DNA of 64,000 bases from Sipunculus nudus (lineage: Eukaryota > Annelida > Sipuncula > Golfingiida > Sipunculidae), in the NCBI GenBank assembly GCA_026874595.1, contig CM049322.1, forward strand, positions 40,790,840-40,854,839. The letters are read 5' to 3'. The notes beneath the pieces were generated by a model that saw nothing but the letters and a program-made list of their open reading frames with translations, was not told where the DNA came from and did not search any database. Position numbers and translations under genes: made by a program. This document shows positions 13,801 through 24,018 of this stretch, piece after piece; positions within the stretch are counted from its first letter, which is position 1; each line of letters begins with the position of its first letter.

Positions 13801-16800
13801 ATTTAAAGGTTTTTAAGCTTTTTCTCTATAAAATCTAAATTAATGCAGATACCCAATAATAAGCTCCAGGGCACCAAGTTTCACATGTGACTAATTCTTA
13901 CATTTTATTTGGAGCAGCTAGCTCTGACGGTTTCTGACTTACAGCCATGGACGGCGGAAAGCCAGCCCTGGACGGCGGACGGCTGACGATGGACAGACAA
14001 CGCTGCGCCATCGCATAAGCTCACAGGTTCGCTAAAAATCAGTGTGGTATCTGCAGGCATTGAGGAAAAAGAGTCAGTACATATGCACTTTTTTATGAAA
14101 TTTTCTATGTTAGAGCACCGTCAAACGGTCAAAAGTAGGTCAACTGGGAAAAACGTGAACTCGATCTGTAACTGGTCATTATCTGCCAATACACCAAAAA
14201 TCAGGCCAATATTTGCAGGTTTTGCGAAGAAAATTCTGTACAAATGTATTTGTCATGAAAATTTAAATTTTACATGAAATTTTCTATGTTCAGGAGCTGT
14301 AAAACAATCAAAAGTAGGTCAACTGGGACGAAACGCGAACTCAATCTGTAACTGGTCAATATCTGCCCACACAACCAAAATCAGGCCAATATCTGCAGGC
14401 ATTGCAAAAAAAAAGTCCGTACATGTGTATTTGTCATGAAATTTCATATTTTTCATGCAATTTTCTGTTCAGGAGCCATAAAACGGTCAAAAGTAGGTCA
14501 ATCGAGACGAAAAGTAAACTCGATCTGTAACTGGTCTATATCTGCCCACACACCAAAAATAAGGCCAATATCTGCAGGCATTGCGAAAAAAAGTCCGTAC
14601 ATGTGTATATGTCATGAATATTTCTATTTTTCATGAAATTTTCTAAGTTAAGGAGGCGTAAAACGTTCAAAGTAGGTCAACAGGGACGAAACACGAACTC
14701 GATCTGTAACTGGTCATTATCTGCTGCCCACACACAAAAAATCAGGCCAATATCTGCAGGCATTGCGAAAAAAGTCTGTACATGTGTATTTGTCATGAAA
14801 ATTTTTATTTTTCATGAAATTTTCTAAGTTTAGGAGTCGTTAAACAGTCAAAAGTAGGTCAACTGGGACAAAACGCGAACTCGTTCTGTAACTGGTCATT
14901 ATCTGCCCACACACCAAAAATCAGGCCAATATCTGCAGGCATCGGGAAAAAAAGTCTGTACATGTGTATTTGTCATGAAATTTCTATTTTTCATGAAATT
15001 TTCTAAGTTTAGGAGCCGTAAAATGGTCAAAAGTAGGTCAACCGGGACGAAACGCGAACTCGATCTGTAACTGGTCTATATCTGCCCACACACAAAAATC
15101 AGGCCAATATCTGCAGGCATTGCGAAAAAAGTCTGTACAACTGTTTGATTTCAGAATAACGGAACGACGGAATGACAGACATGGGTAAAACTATATGCCC
15201 CGGCCACTTTGTGGCGGGGGCATAAAAAACACTTTGGGAATCTGGGATCCTATCAGTATATACCTCTTCCATAATACAAAACACTGATCTGAGATTTGGT
15301 TTCAAACAACAATTAAACAGCCCTGGGTCTCTGACTGGACACTTCCCACTGAACTTTTATGAGGATTTTTTTACGGTGAGTATGAATTGTCAAAATCTGT
15401 GCAAATACATCATCTAAGTCAGTTTTCTTCCATGAACCAGGCAAGGTATTCCAAGGCTTAGACTTATCAATGTTCAAATTTGTCAGTATATGATCTTGCC
15501 AAGGAAAGCAGAAATAATGGTACATTCACTAGCAGAAAATATTATTTGTGTGTAAGCACATCCAGTGATTAAAGCATCAAGCCTAAACGATAAAACAAGC
15601 ACAGCTTAAGCTGTGTTGTGGCCACATACAGAAAATATGAAGAAATCAGATGGTATCAGCAGTGGGACAGGTGTTAATTGGTATCAGTGGTGGGATGAAC
15701 CAAATCTTGACAAACTCACCTTGTGGACCAATGACGATGATACTGCACGCGTTGCTGCTCTTCAGCAATAGGGTATTGTGGGACATCGTATGGGGCTGAA
15801 TCCTTCAGTGCATCATTACAGTGTTGAAATATAGATCCAGCCAACTGTTCAAACTTGTCATCAATCGGTGTGTGTATATGCTTTGGGAAGGTGATCTTGG
15901 CTGGGTTGAATGTTGGTGACAAAGGACTGTTTGACAACTGGTTGTCTGGAACAAAAGGAAACGTATAAAATTACATCACTGGTCATATGATAAATCTCTA
16001 ATAAACATACACACTCTCAAGAGTCTGTGATCTATGGAAAAAATCCAAGCACAAATTTGTTTACATTGGCAATATTGCCGGATAATGAATCTTTTGAAGC
16101 TAGGAGACCTACATAAATAGCAAAAGAATAAAATTAAAAATATTTTACTGGACTGAATTTAATCTAAAAATTCAGTGTCCATTAATATGCAGTGTCCTCA
16201 TTGGAACTTGGGAAAAATGTAAATACAATGGAACCTAACCTAATTAAACAAAATATTATTCAACATGCAGTAGGGTTATTTGTTCTTTTGCTCTAAATTA
16301 TATAAGGCAAAAAGGTTCACAAACCGTCTGATTTGCATTAAGTCATGTTGTATTTTGATTATGTTCATTTTGTAAGTTGCCTCATGATACACAGCCTTTT
16401 TTTAATGTTACCTTACGGATGCACAAAGCTAGAACTATCAGAGCTGTAGCACCTGGCCAAATGAGCTGGGTAACTGTAATTGATGATTTACACCTAAAGA
16501 AGATCTGCATTGGTAAAGCTGGTCCTGATTCACAGATATTTGAATATCAAGTACTTCAAGTATAACTAAATTTTGATATTAAATGATATACTTCAACATA
16601 AAAGTCAAGTGGAAAATAAAGATATTTCAATCAACCAGGTTTCAATTAAGTGTACTACGGGCTAACAATTAAAACAAGGGACCCATGGGTCAGGGCGCTC
16701 AGCTGTTATATATGATAAAAAATATGATTTGGGAATGAGGCACATGCTGGTTTTGTGTGGTAATAAATATAAGCTTTGTTATGGGTTGTTGGTGTTTAGC

Positions 16801-19800
16801 TAATGTATGATTTTGATAGTATCTTTGGAGACAGGGAAGAGGATTGATTTCATTTATTTTATTAACAAATGGAGTGCTATTGTCACACAGATTTTGACCT
16901 GGCCATATAACTTATAAGCAGCACATATAATAAAAGAGTTTAACAATTTTTATTAAAATTTAATAACAATATTGTGCCAATATAATTTTTATAAAAAAAA
17001 AATAAAAGAAAATCATGATTTTTTAAAATAAAATATACCTGAAATGGTTATTAAAATTATATTATAGAATATATTCATGAATGCATTCATGAATACATTT
17101 TGAAAGTATCTGCACTGGTATTCAAATACTTTCATTTTGACCTGAATTCCCATTCTTATGCAATAATTTTTTTTAATGCAGTACATATTCATATTCGTAT
17201 TCAAATACATTTGCAAAGCATTCGCACCATGTCTAGTATTTATTCAGTTTTAGCCAAACAATGATGTTGAGAATCCAGAATATACAAAATTCACAAATTT
17301 AAATATTGATCATAAGTACCTGGTTTTATGGCTTTTATTTATTTAAAAAAAATAAATGTAATATATTCACTTTGGACTACTTTAACAACAATCTACACAC
17401 TAGACACAGTAGGAATCTAGATTAATATTATCAACTGCATCTTTGCCTATCATTAATTTACCTTCATATGATCCCTAATGATTAGTAATGAATAATATGA
17501 TTTACTTTTTTATCATTAAACCTGAACTGAAAATACCATAGGTGATTGCATGGTGTTATTTGGAATAACATTGACACTGACATTCTATCCATCCATACAA
17601 GATTCTAACATCATCAGTAACCGCAAGTTAATTCCCTGTTACTCATCAACTAACAAATTCCTTTTCTATTAATTTTTCTTTAATATGTTATTAAAAACGA
17701 ATAAAAATTATTAATTTACTGTTATGTTGTTTTTCAAAACAACTATACTAGATGAGTTGGGTTGGACACCTGGATCAACTGTGGCTGGACATTAGCTGCC
17801 TGGCTGCCCCAGTGTATGCCTCGCTTCAAGCGTGCATAATTTGATGAAAGGTCAACAAGTTCAACATACAGGTGACTGAAGAGCGGATGGGTATAGAGCT
17901 GGGTCTGACATGCCGATGACGAAAAAACTTGCAAAACTTGCATTACCGGGAAACCTGGTTAAACGGTCCAAATGGCCAAAATCGCATGTAAAAGGGCTTT
18001 GGGTCTCGAAGCAGGTTCATTCACAAGGATCGAGTTCGGCTCTCGAATGGCATGGCTGGGTCTCTGCTGCTGGGATCGGTGGAGGGAATGCGAGTTGCTT
18101 CTGGCTTTGTGACTGTGGATGCTGTAGCTTTCTAACTAGGAAAACGGCCCAGGAGAGACAATGGCACCCTCTGGGGCTCCCTGCTTGGCTTGGCATGGCA
18201 CTGGGACTGTTGGCTCAGAGAACATGCTTAAGGAGCCACAGGGCTGTGGTCTTGACCGCAGCAACCTGTAGCTGCTCGATGAGCGTAAACTTCTTTTGGC
18301 TTTGGCTGGGTCTGACATGGTCTCATAAAAACATTAATAAAAGCTACAATTTTTGGCCAATTTTTTCAGCTTTCTAAACTACAAAGCTGAAATCCTAATG
18401 TGTGCATGATATGAAAATTATATCAACAGTGCTCTCAGGAAACAAACGTGCCATGGTCAAACTGGGCAAAATTTAAGTTACTAATTTTATATTTATACTA
18501 ATAACTTATAAAATTTGAAAAATTAAGAACTAATTTTGGGTAATCAATTGAATCTTTATTGAATAATGTTACATCCCTGACAAAAAAATCTTTAGCTTCA
18601 GCAATTCTCTTGTTAAGGGAGTAATTATATTTCTTGATTTTTTAAAAACTGCATTGTTTGGGCCCATAACTTAAAACAATTACGCAATACTGACATCATT
18701 TCTGGCATGTGCATAGCGAATGTAAAGAAAAATATGTATATTATATATGATCAAAGTCAGATCAGTGGTTTTGATATTAGGCAGTCTTAAAGTGTAACAA
18801 TGGGTTTATAATGGAAAATGAAGTTTTTCATTAATATCTCGAAGGAATTAAGTCCTAGTGACCAAATTCTTGGCATGGTAGGGGATTTTGGAGACATCTA
18901 ACTGTATGCCATATTTAAATAACTTAGAGCTTAAGCTGGGGAGCTGAGATTTAGCAAACTGCATAACACTAGCTTGATGTAAACAATATGTGACATGGTG
19001 CTTGAAAACTTGAATAAAATCTGGTTTTTGATCCATTGGTTTCAAATTTTTGGTGTTAACAGTTGAAATGCTAACAAAAACATGCTTTGAAAATTAAATC
19101 CACAGCAGTTACAGGAAAAAAACGTGCCATGGTCAAAGTTGGGCAAAATTTAAGGTACCAATTTTTTATTTTTGCTTATATTTTAAAAAATTTTAAAGAT
19201 TTTGATCTCAGTTTGGGTATACAATTTAATTTTAATTAATAAAAGTTATATTCCTGGTAAAAAAGTGCTTAGCTTTAACAAGTTTTGTGTTAAGTGATCA
19301 AATTTCTTTCCTGATTATTTACAAAATGCATTATGTTTTGGCCCATAACTTTTTAAAACTAGAATACGGGTAGTTGACAAGCAACTACTTGTATCCGCCT
19401 AAATCAGAGTTGAACGGGTGAAGTGTTGCATATTAGCATGGATGTCTGCAGCCAAATTGTGTATGTAGGTTGCGCTACCTACCAAAAAATCCAGAAAGCT
19501 GTCCAAGTTGTATACATATGCAAAATTTAAGGCAGATAAGTCAAACCACTATATTGTATATGAGTGATTTTTGCCCTTGGCAGACAAACAGATGGACGTT
19601 GTGCAAAAAAGGGTTGCAGGTGGCGCCACCAGTTTAGCGTATGATAAAGAGCTTTATGAGAACTATACACATGCAAATCTTTGGCCCAATCGGTCAAACG
19701 GTTCCCAAGATATGAGCTTGGATAATTGCTGCATAAACTAGAATGCAGGTGGCGCCACCTGTCATAAAATCAAGAGAGCTGTCGGGGATGTATAAACTTG

Positions 19801-22800
19801 CAAAATTTTAGGCAAATATGTCAAACCACTGCCGAGATATGAGTGATTTTATCCCATGGCAGACGAACAGACGGGAGCTGTGCAAATATGGCTGCAGGTG
19901 GAGCCACCAGTTTTGCGTATGATAAAGAGCTATATGAGATTTATACACATGCAAAATTTTGGCCCAATCGGTCAAACGGTTCCCTAGATATGAGCTTGGA
20001 TGTCTGCAGCGTAAACTTGATTGTAGGTGGCGCCACCTGTCATAAAATCAGAAAAGCTATCCAGGATGTTTACGCATGCCGAATTTCAGGTGAATTAGTC
20101 AAGTCACTGCAGAGATATGAGTGATTTTAACCCAAGGCAGACGAACAGATGGACACTGTGCAAACATGGTTGCAGGTGGCGCCACCATTTTTTGTGTATG
20201 TTATAAAGCTCTCCAAGGGCTACATTTGTGCAAAAGAATTTTCCTGATCGGTCAAACGGTTCCCGAGATATGAGCTTGGATGTCTGCAGCGTAAACGTGA
20301 ATGTAGGTGGCGCCACCTGTCATAAAATCAGAAAAGCTATCCAGGATGTATACGCATGCCAAATTTCAGGTGAATTAGTCATGTCACTGCAGAGATATGA
20401 GTGATTTTAACCCAAGGCAGACGAACAGATGGACACTGTGCAAACATGGTTGCAGGTGGCGCCACCATTTTTTGTGTATGTTATAAAGCTCTCCAAGGGC
20501 TACATTTGTGCAAAAGAATTTTCCTGATCGGTCAAACGGTTCCCGAGATATGAGCTTGGATGTCTGCAGCGTAAACGTGAATGTAGGTGGCGCCACCTGT
20601 CATAAAATCAGAAAAGCTATCCAGGATGTTTACGCATGCCGAATTTCAGGTGAATTAGTCAAGTCACTGCAGAGATATGAGTGATTTTAACCCAAGGCAG
20701 ACGAACAGATGGACACTGTGCAAACATGGTTGCAGGTGGCGCCACCATTTTTGGTGTATGTTATAAAGCTCTCCGAGGGCTACATTTGTGCAAAAAAATT
20801 TTCCTGATCGGTCAAACGGTTCCCGAGATATGTGGGGTTATGTGTGGAAACAGACGCACAAACGGACGCAGAGCGCAGAGGAAAGGTCAGAGGTCAAAAC
20901 AAAATTGGGGCGCAGCAGTTCACTTGTGACCCGAACATAATCCCGGGTTTCGGAAAATTCCGCCCAGCGGTTACAGAGGAGTTCTCCGGACACCTACGCG
21001 GCGGCGGCGGCGTGCAGCTGAAAACATAGTATCCGCAAAACTCTGTTTTGGCGGATACAATTATATAATACAGACCTAATTTCTGGCATGTACATAGGAA
21101 CTATATAGAGGATTATTTATGGTTAATATGAGGAAAAACAGATGAGTGGTTTTGATATAAGGCAGTCCTGAAGTGTGAAAATAGGTTTTTAATAAAAAAA
21201 TTGAGGTTTTTCCTTAATTTCTCAAAGGAATGAAGTCGCAAAGACCGAGTTTTCGGTTTGGTAGGAGATCTTGGGGACATCTAACATTATGCCAAATTTT
21301 GCATTTGCATTCCTAGGTCTTACGGTTTCAAAACGTGCCACATCTATGGACTGAGGACGGACAGACAGACAGATGATGGACAATGGACCATGACTATAGC
21401 TCAGATGACTTATAGTCAGCTGAGCTAAAAATTTTAGCGTAGAAAAAAAAACTATATTAATCTTTGCAGCTTCAAAATTTCTTCTGGGCAGAAAAACAAC
21501 AAACCATGAGACTGCTAATTAATTAAAACAAAACTTTTTCCCCTGCTGTGATAAAAATCTAGGAACAAAATAGGTGTAGCGCATTACAGGATTTGCAACA
21601 ACATGTTTAATTGTATGAACAAGTATAAATTCAGTCTGTTCAAGATAAAAATTACTTTCAGTTTCATTTATCACAATTACCAACACTGTAAATTGGATTC
21701 TATAGTGCCTCTGATGTCAGGACATGATTCCACGTTCTCTTTTTCAGAAGGCAAGTCTCCCTTGGTAACATTTTATGCAGTCTGTAGGCGTTCAGTCACT
21801 GTAAGTGAGTTGTTTTATAGCAGAGCCAATTACCAAGCTAATTAGGGTAGGTTTCAAGGGACTACACAGCCTTGGTTATACAGAAAGGAGCTGTGACCAC
21901 TGTATACTCAAAGCTTGAGCTTATTGACAGTTCTGATGTTACAGAGTGCTTTGATTCACTTGTTATGCACTCAACAGGAATACCCACCATTTTTTGTACA
22001 ATTACTAAAGCACTATAAGTTACACTTTTTTCCTGCCAATTCCTTTTATTTTCATTATAATTAATATATGTCATCTGAGCATCTGTTCCAGACTCCTATA
22101 ATCCTATTATGTCATACAACCTTTGATTTGGAATTACTGACGGTTTTGAAGAATATGACAATAACCAAAACACCTATGAGGTATAAACTTGTTATAAATA
22201 CAAGATATTAATAATTATTGTCCAATATTGATATATATTAATTTAATATTTCAAGAAAAAGGATCTGCTTCTGGTATTAAGGAATGGTGGGACCTATCTA
22301 CATGCAGCATACTTCAATGATAAGGTATGAGTTTTAGTCCGGCTAAGTTTTGTCCCAAACACTTAACATAAAACACATGGCTTCCTCTGTGAAGGTCCTT
22401 GACACAGTTTAAGCACACCTCCCCCAATAACAAGGACACCTGTGTTCTCATTGGCTCACAGAGACACACACAACAGTGTGTCAGAGGAGGGTACCCGGTG
22501 TACTGTAAACAACAGGCACTGTGTGACGTATCCTCGTTCATTGGCCAACTGAATCAGACTACACACCTGGCCAAGGTGTGTCTCTTACGACTCACCATAT
22601 ATCACAGATGTAAACACATGCATCAGTAAAGCAAAAAAGACTACACCCCAGGTGTACGTCCTGTAAACAGATACTGTTGGTACTGTATCTTTGTTTACAG
22701 AAGCTGTTTATGATTTGTGATATTGGGTTTGTTAAGTACAAGTGTTATTAACAACACTTAAATGGGACTGTGTTGCATTCATGGACAAAATGTAATCAAC

Positions 22801-24018
22801 CTTTAAACCTGTATACATCACATAACCTGATCTGATAACAACTATGAGGAGATTAAAAGGCTTTGTTGACACTCAAATATAACTAAAATGTCACACATGA
22901 CACACTACATTCTACTTGTAATTAATGGCACATACAGGGCCCAGCAAATGATTTTTAGACGGAAGCAGATCCAGGGGGGTTAGGGGTCCAGATACATCCT
23001 TTTACAGCCACCACTTGGTTTCTGACCAATTTGTGCGGCCTGGATCCCCTTTCCAGACCTAGGGAACTTTTTTATTGTGTTTTGCCATATGTCTTCCTGG
23101 GTTGGACCCCTCAATCCTTTGCCTAAATCCTGGAGCTGCCCCAAACAGATATACATATGGTCCATCAACAGTAAAAGTCTATCAAGAAGTGTAAAAATGG
23201 ACCTATCTTAGTAGGTTAGTCTATAGACAATACATACTTCATGGTACATACAGACTAAAGATATACATATATAATATTTTAACCTAGCTTTGTAGAGATT
23301 GATAATGGTCCATATTAGTCCATCTGGACTGTTCAGAGCCTAGTTATGATCTGATAGTCCATGTTGCCACGTCACAGGCAACATAGACCATCTGATTATA
23401 TTTAGGCCCCAAACAGTCCAGTTCTGGGCTATGTCCATATATATAAGCCCTTTAATTTAAAAAGAATATACCCAGTTGATTTTAACAGACCATTTATGAT
23501 AAATGGTCTTATTTAGCAAAGAAACTGTATGTATAAATAAAAGTGCTGGTATATCATATGAATGAAATATCTCACTCAAATTTAATCCAACTAAACGACC
23601 ACCATGAATTTCCGCCATTTATTTTTAACAGCCACCAATAACTTGAAAATTGGTGGAAGTTAACCAATTGATAACAACGTTTGACAAGTCTGTCAAGAGG
23701 TCGTGTCACAGTTCAGGTCAACATTTCTGACGTAAACATCTCTTAGAAAATGGATGGAATATGGACACCAGGTATTCTACTGACAATTATTTCAATTTAA
23801 AGGCGTCTACCTTCTCCAGTATCTCCTGTAGCGAAGTTTATATTTGCAGAAGCGGGCGTCCCTCCGAAAAAGTTGATCGCCATTCTCGCTCGTTTTGGAA
23901 TCGGCTGAGGTTCCGCGCTGCCAGATCTTGTTGTCATTTCAACAGCGGATTGTGCCTTTTCTGAGCTGCAAACATCGCTACAAGCGTCTGATTCTTGCTT
24001 AGGGCCTTCGTTTGGCAT
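4818..24018 (-). CDS. AMP deaminase, N-terminal exons 1-3 (partial)
   Basis: AMP deaminase hydrolyses AMP to IMP and ammonia in the cytosolic purine nucleotide cycle. Three coding exons join in frame: 24018-23811, 15945-15720 and 4962-4818. Their lengths are 208, 226 and 145 nt, giving 193 codons. Junction phases agree: Asp70 and Arg145 are split, and the third donor is phase 0. The acceptors 'ttttgttccag' and 'gtattttacag' and the donors GTAGAC, GTGAGT and GTATGT are acceptable. Residues 98-125 (IDDKFEQLAG.., then SAPYDVP) match the start of the conserved N-terminal region of AMPD2/AMPD3. Residues 181-188 (FQRVTISG) are the family's hallmark just before the main domain. Residues 1-97 are Ser/Pro-rich and not conserved, and the link to exon 1 rests on phase alone. 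The metal-binding deaminase domain is beyond the left edge, so activity cannot be judged. Introns are large (7.9 and 10.8 kb) and full of repeats. Confidence 0.9.
7191..7366 (+). mobile_element. Family D MITE copy 1, TA target duplication
   Basis: Perfect terminal inverted repeats CAGTGGAACCCC and GGGGTTCCACTG bound a 176 bp element, with TA on both sides (7189-7190 and 7367-7368). The interior holds several 'acgaccacc' motifs and a central inverted symmetry. A TA duplication with short TIRs and no coding capacity is typical of Tc1/mariner-type or related MITEs. Relatives lie at 39385-39545, 43866-44090 and 56168-56345, and more weakly near 37970. Confidence 0.8.
11768..13125 (+). mobile_element. 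Family A element copy 1 (3' end missing)
   Basis: The copy begins 'aaaactag' and continues with the hairpin gtagtcg-acaag-cgacta (one arm base changed) and 'gtatccgc'. It then runs through about 280 bp dimeric repeats. GGTGGCGCCACC-type palindromes lie near 12069, 12200, 12349, 12477, 12625, 12755 and 12900, alternating about 130 and 148 bp apart. It ends with the shared unit carrying 'gtggaaacagacgcacaaa' near 13012 and 'gcgcagcagttcacatgtga' near 13078, but lacks the 3' hairpin seen in copies 2 and 3. The 3' end was probably lost. Confidence 0.65.
13199..13251. repeat. Cluster of GTCTAGAC palindromes
   Basis: Within about 52 bp the perfect 8 bp palindrome GTCTAGAC occurs at least three times, with close variants (gtctagat, tctagacg) between, so the stretch can fold into several alternative small hairpins. 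It lies between the end of family A copy 1 and the rest of family F. No function is known to me. Confidence 0.7.
18390..21410 (+). repeat. Family E tandem duplication (about 680 bp units), second copy split by family A
   Basis: Two direct copies share 'aacgtgccatggtcaaa' and 'tgggcaaaatttaag' (near 18445 and 19125), 'gcccataact' (18661 and 19341), 'atttctggcatgt' (18699 and 21078), 'ttgatat' plus 'aggcagtc' (about 18770 and 21150) and 'ggggacatctaac'-like ends (about 18890 and 21275). The second copy is broken after 'gcccataact' by family A copy 2 and resumes at about 21063. The duplication therefore predates the insertion. No coding capacity. Confidence 0.7.
19360..21058 (+). mobile_element. 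Family A element copy 2 (complete)
   Basis: The 5' end reads 'tagaatacggg', then the perfect hairpin gtagttg-acaag-caactac (19370-19388), then 'gtatccgcc' (19391-19399). The core is about 4.5 dimers of roughly 280 bp, with GGTGGCGCCACC near 19618, 19748, 20027, 20174, 20305, 20454, 20585 and 20734. Two consecutive dimers (20104-20316 and 20384-20596) are so alike that they encode the same 70-residue chance frame. The 3' end is a hairpin, gtatccgc (21029) to gcggatac (21058), with inner arms aaaac and gtttt. The element has no coding capacity. The layout fits Helentron-associated or pearl-like non-autonomous elements. Confidence 0.75.
23305..23443. mobile_element. Near-palindromic foldback element
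   Basis: The two halves of this stretch of about 140 bp are near-perfect reverse complements around the 8 base centre 'acgtcaca' (23369-23376). The innermost arms are 'atgttgcc' and 'ggcaacat'. Outer matching parts include 'ctggactgtt' (23324) against 'aacagtccag' (about 23412), and 'tggtccatat' against 'atgtccatat'. The transcript of either strand would form a long hairpin. A small foldback MITE is the simplest reading; a miRNA-type precursor is possible but unsupported. Confidence 0.55.

Larger units (their letters stand above)
11619..14032 (+). mobile_element. Family F insertion with 11 bp perfect TIR, nested in family B
   Basis: The perfect inverted pair GCGAACCTGTG (11619-11629) and CACAGGTTCGC (14022-14032) lies exactly where the 180 bp array of family B stops and resumes. 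The enclosed right part (13130-14020) has 'gtaggtggcgccacc' near 13550 and a terminal run of 'ggacggcgga'-like words before 'ctgcgccatcgcataagc'. Family A copy 1 sits inside its left half. The TIR is short, and no target duplication was established, so the boundaries are probable rather than certain. Confidence 0.5.
11251..15215 (+). mobile_element. Family B element: hairpin-ended with 180 bp tandem core
   Basis: The element starts 'aactaga', then a perfect hairpin gtgtcg-gaa-cgacac (11258-11272), then 'atgcccccgcc' (11275-11285). It ends with a hairpin near 15194-15222 whose arms are 'atgccccggccac' and 'gtggcgggggcat' (12 of 13 pairs). The final arm is the reverse complement of the 5' motif. 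The core is a tandem array of about 180 bp: the word 'gtaggtcaac' recurs near 11534, 14135, 14316, 14493, 14673, 14857 and 15035. The array is interrupted from about 11600 to 14033 by other elements. The plan resembles non-autonomous Helentron-associated or pearl-like elements of bivalves. No Rep/helicase coding sequence is present. Confidence 0.65.
4963..15719. other. AMP deaminase intron 2, repeat-rich
   Basis: This intron of about 10.8 kb holds a family D MITE at 7191-7366, a short TA run near 8325-8340, and the nested complex of families B, F and A1 from 11251 to 15215. Between these (4963-7190, 7367-11250) I see AT-rich sequence without a supportable gene on either strand. Open frames such as 9166-9429 (+) have no flanking splice sites that would join them to a neighbour. 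Confidence 0.6.
15946..23810. other. AMP deaminase intron 1
   Basis: This intron of about 7.9 kb contains AT-rich sequence (15946-17750), a more GC-rich stretch (17750-18340) with a chance open frame on each strand, the family E tandem pair with family A copy 2 inside it (18390-21410), and a near-palindromic element at 23305-23443. The 21430-23300 segment shows no supportable gene. It has several CACCTG/CAGGTG E-boxes around 22430-22660 whose role is unknown. Confidence 0.6.

Noticed and set aside
11251-15215. CRISPR-like or satellite array
   Set aside because: The regular 180 bp and 140 bp spacing comes from long divergent tandem monomers in a eukaryotic repeat, with no short repeats and unique spacers.
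17910-18377. 155-codon plus-strand frame
   Set aside because: Trp/Cys/Gly-rich translation without motifs, no splice or promoter context, and it lies in an intron of the opposite strand. The frame follows from GC-richer composition.
20104-20596. Identical 70-residue minus frames, also near 49376-49588
   Set aside because: They are translations of the family A repeat monomer in three places and break with each divergent monomer. There is no start context or conservation beyond the DNA repeat.
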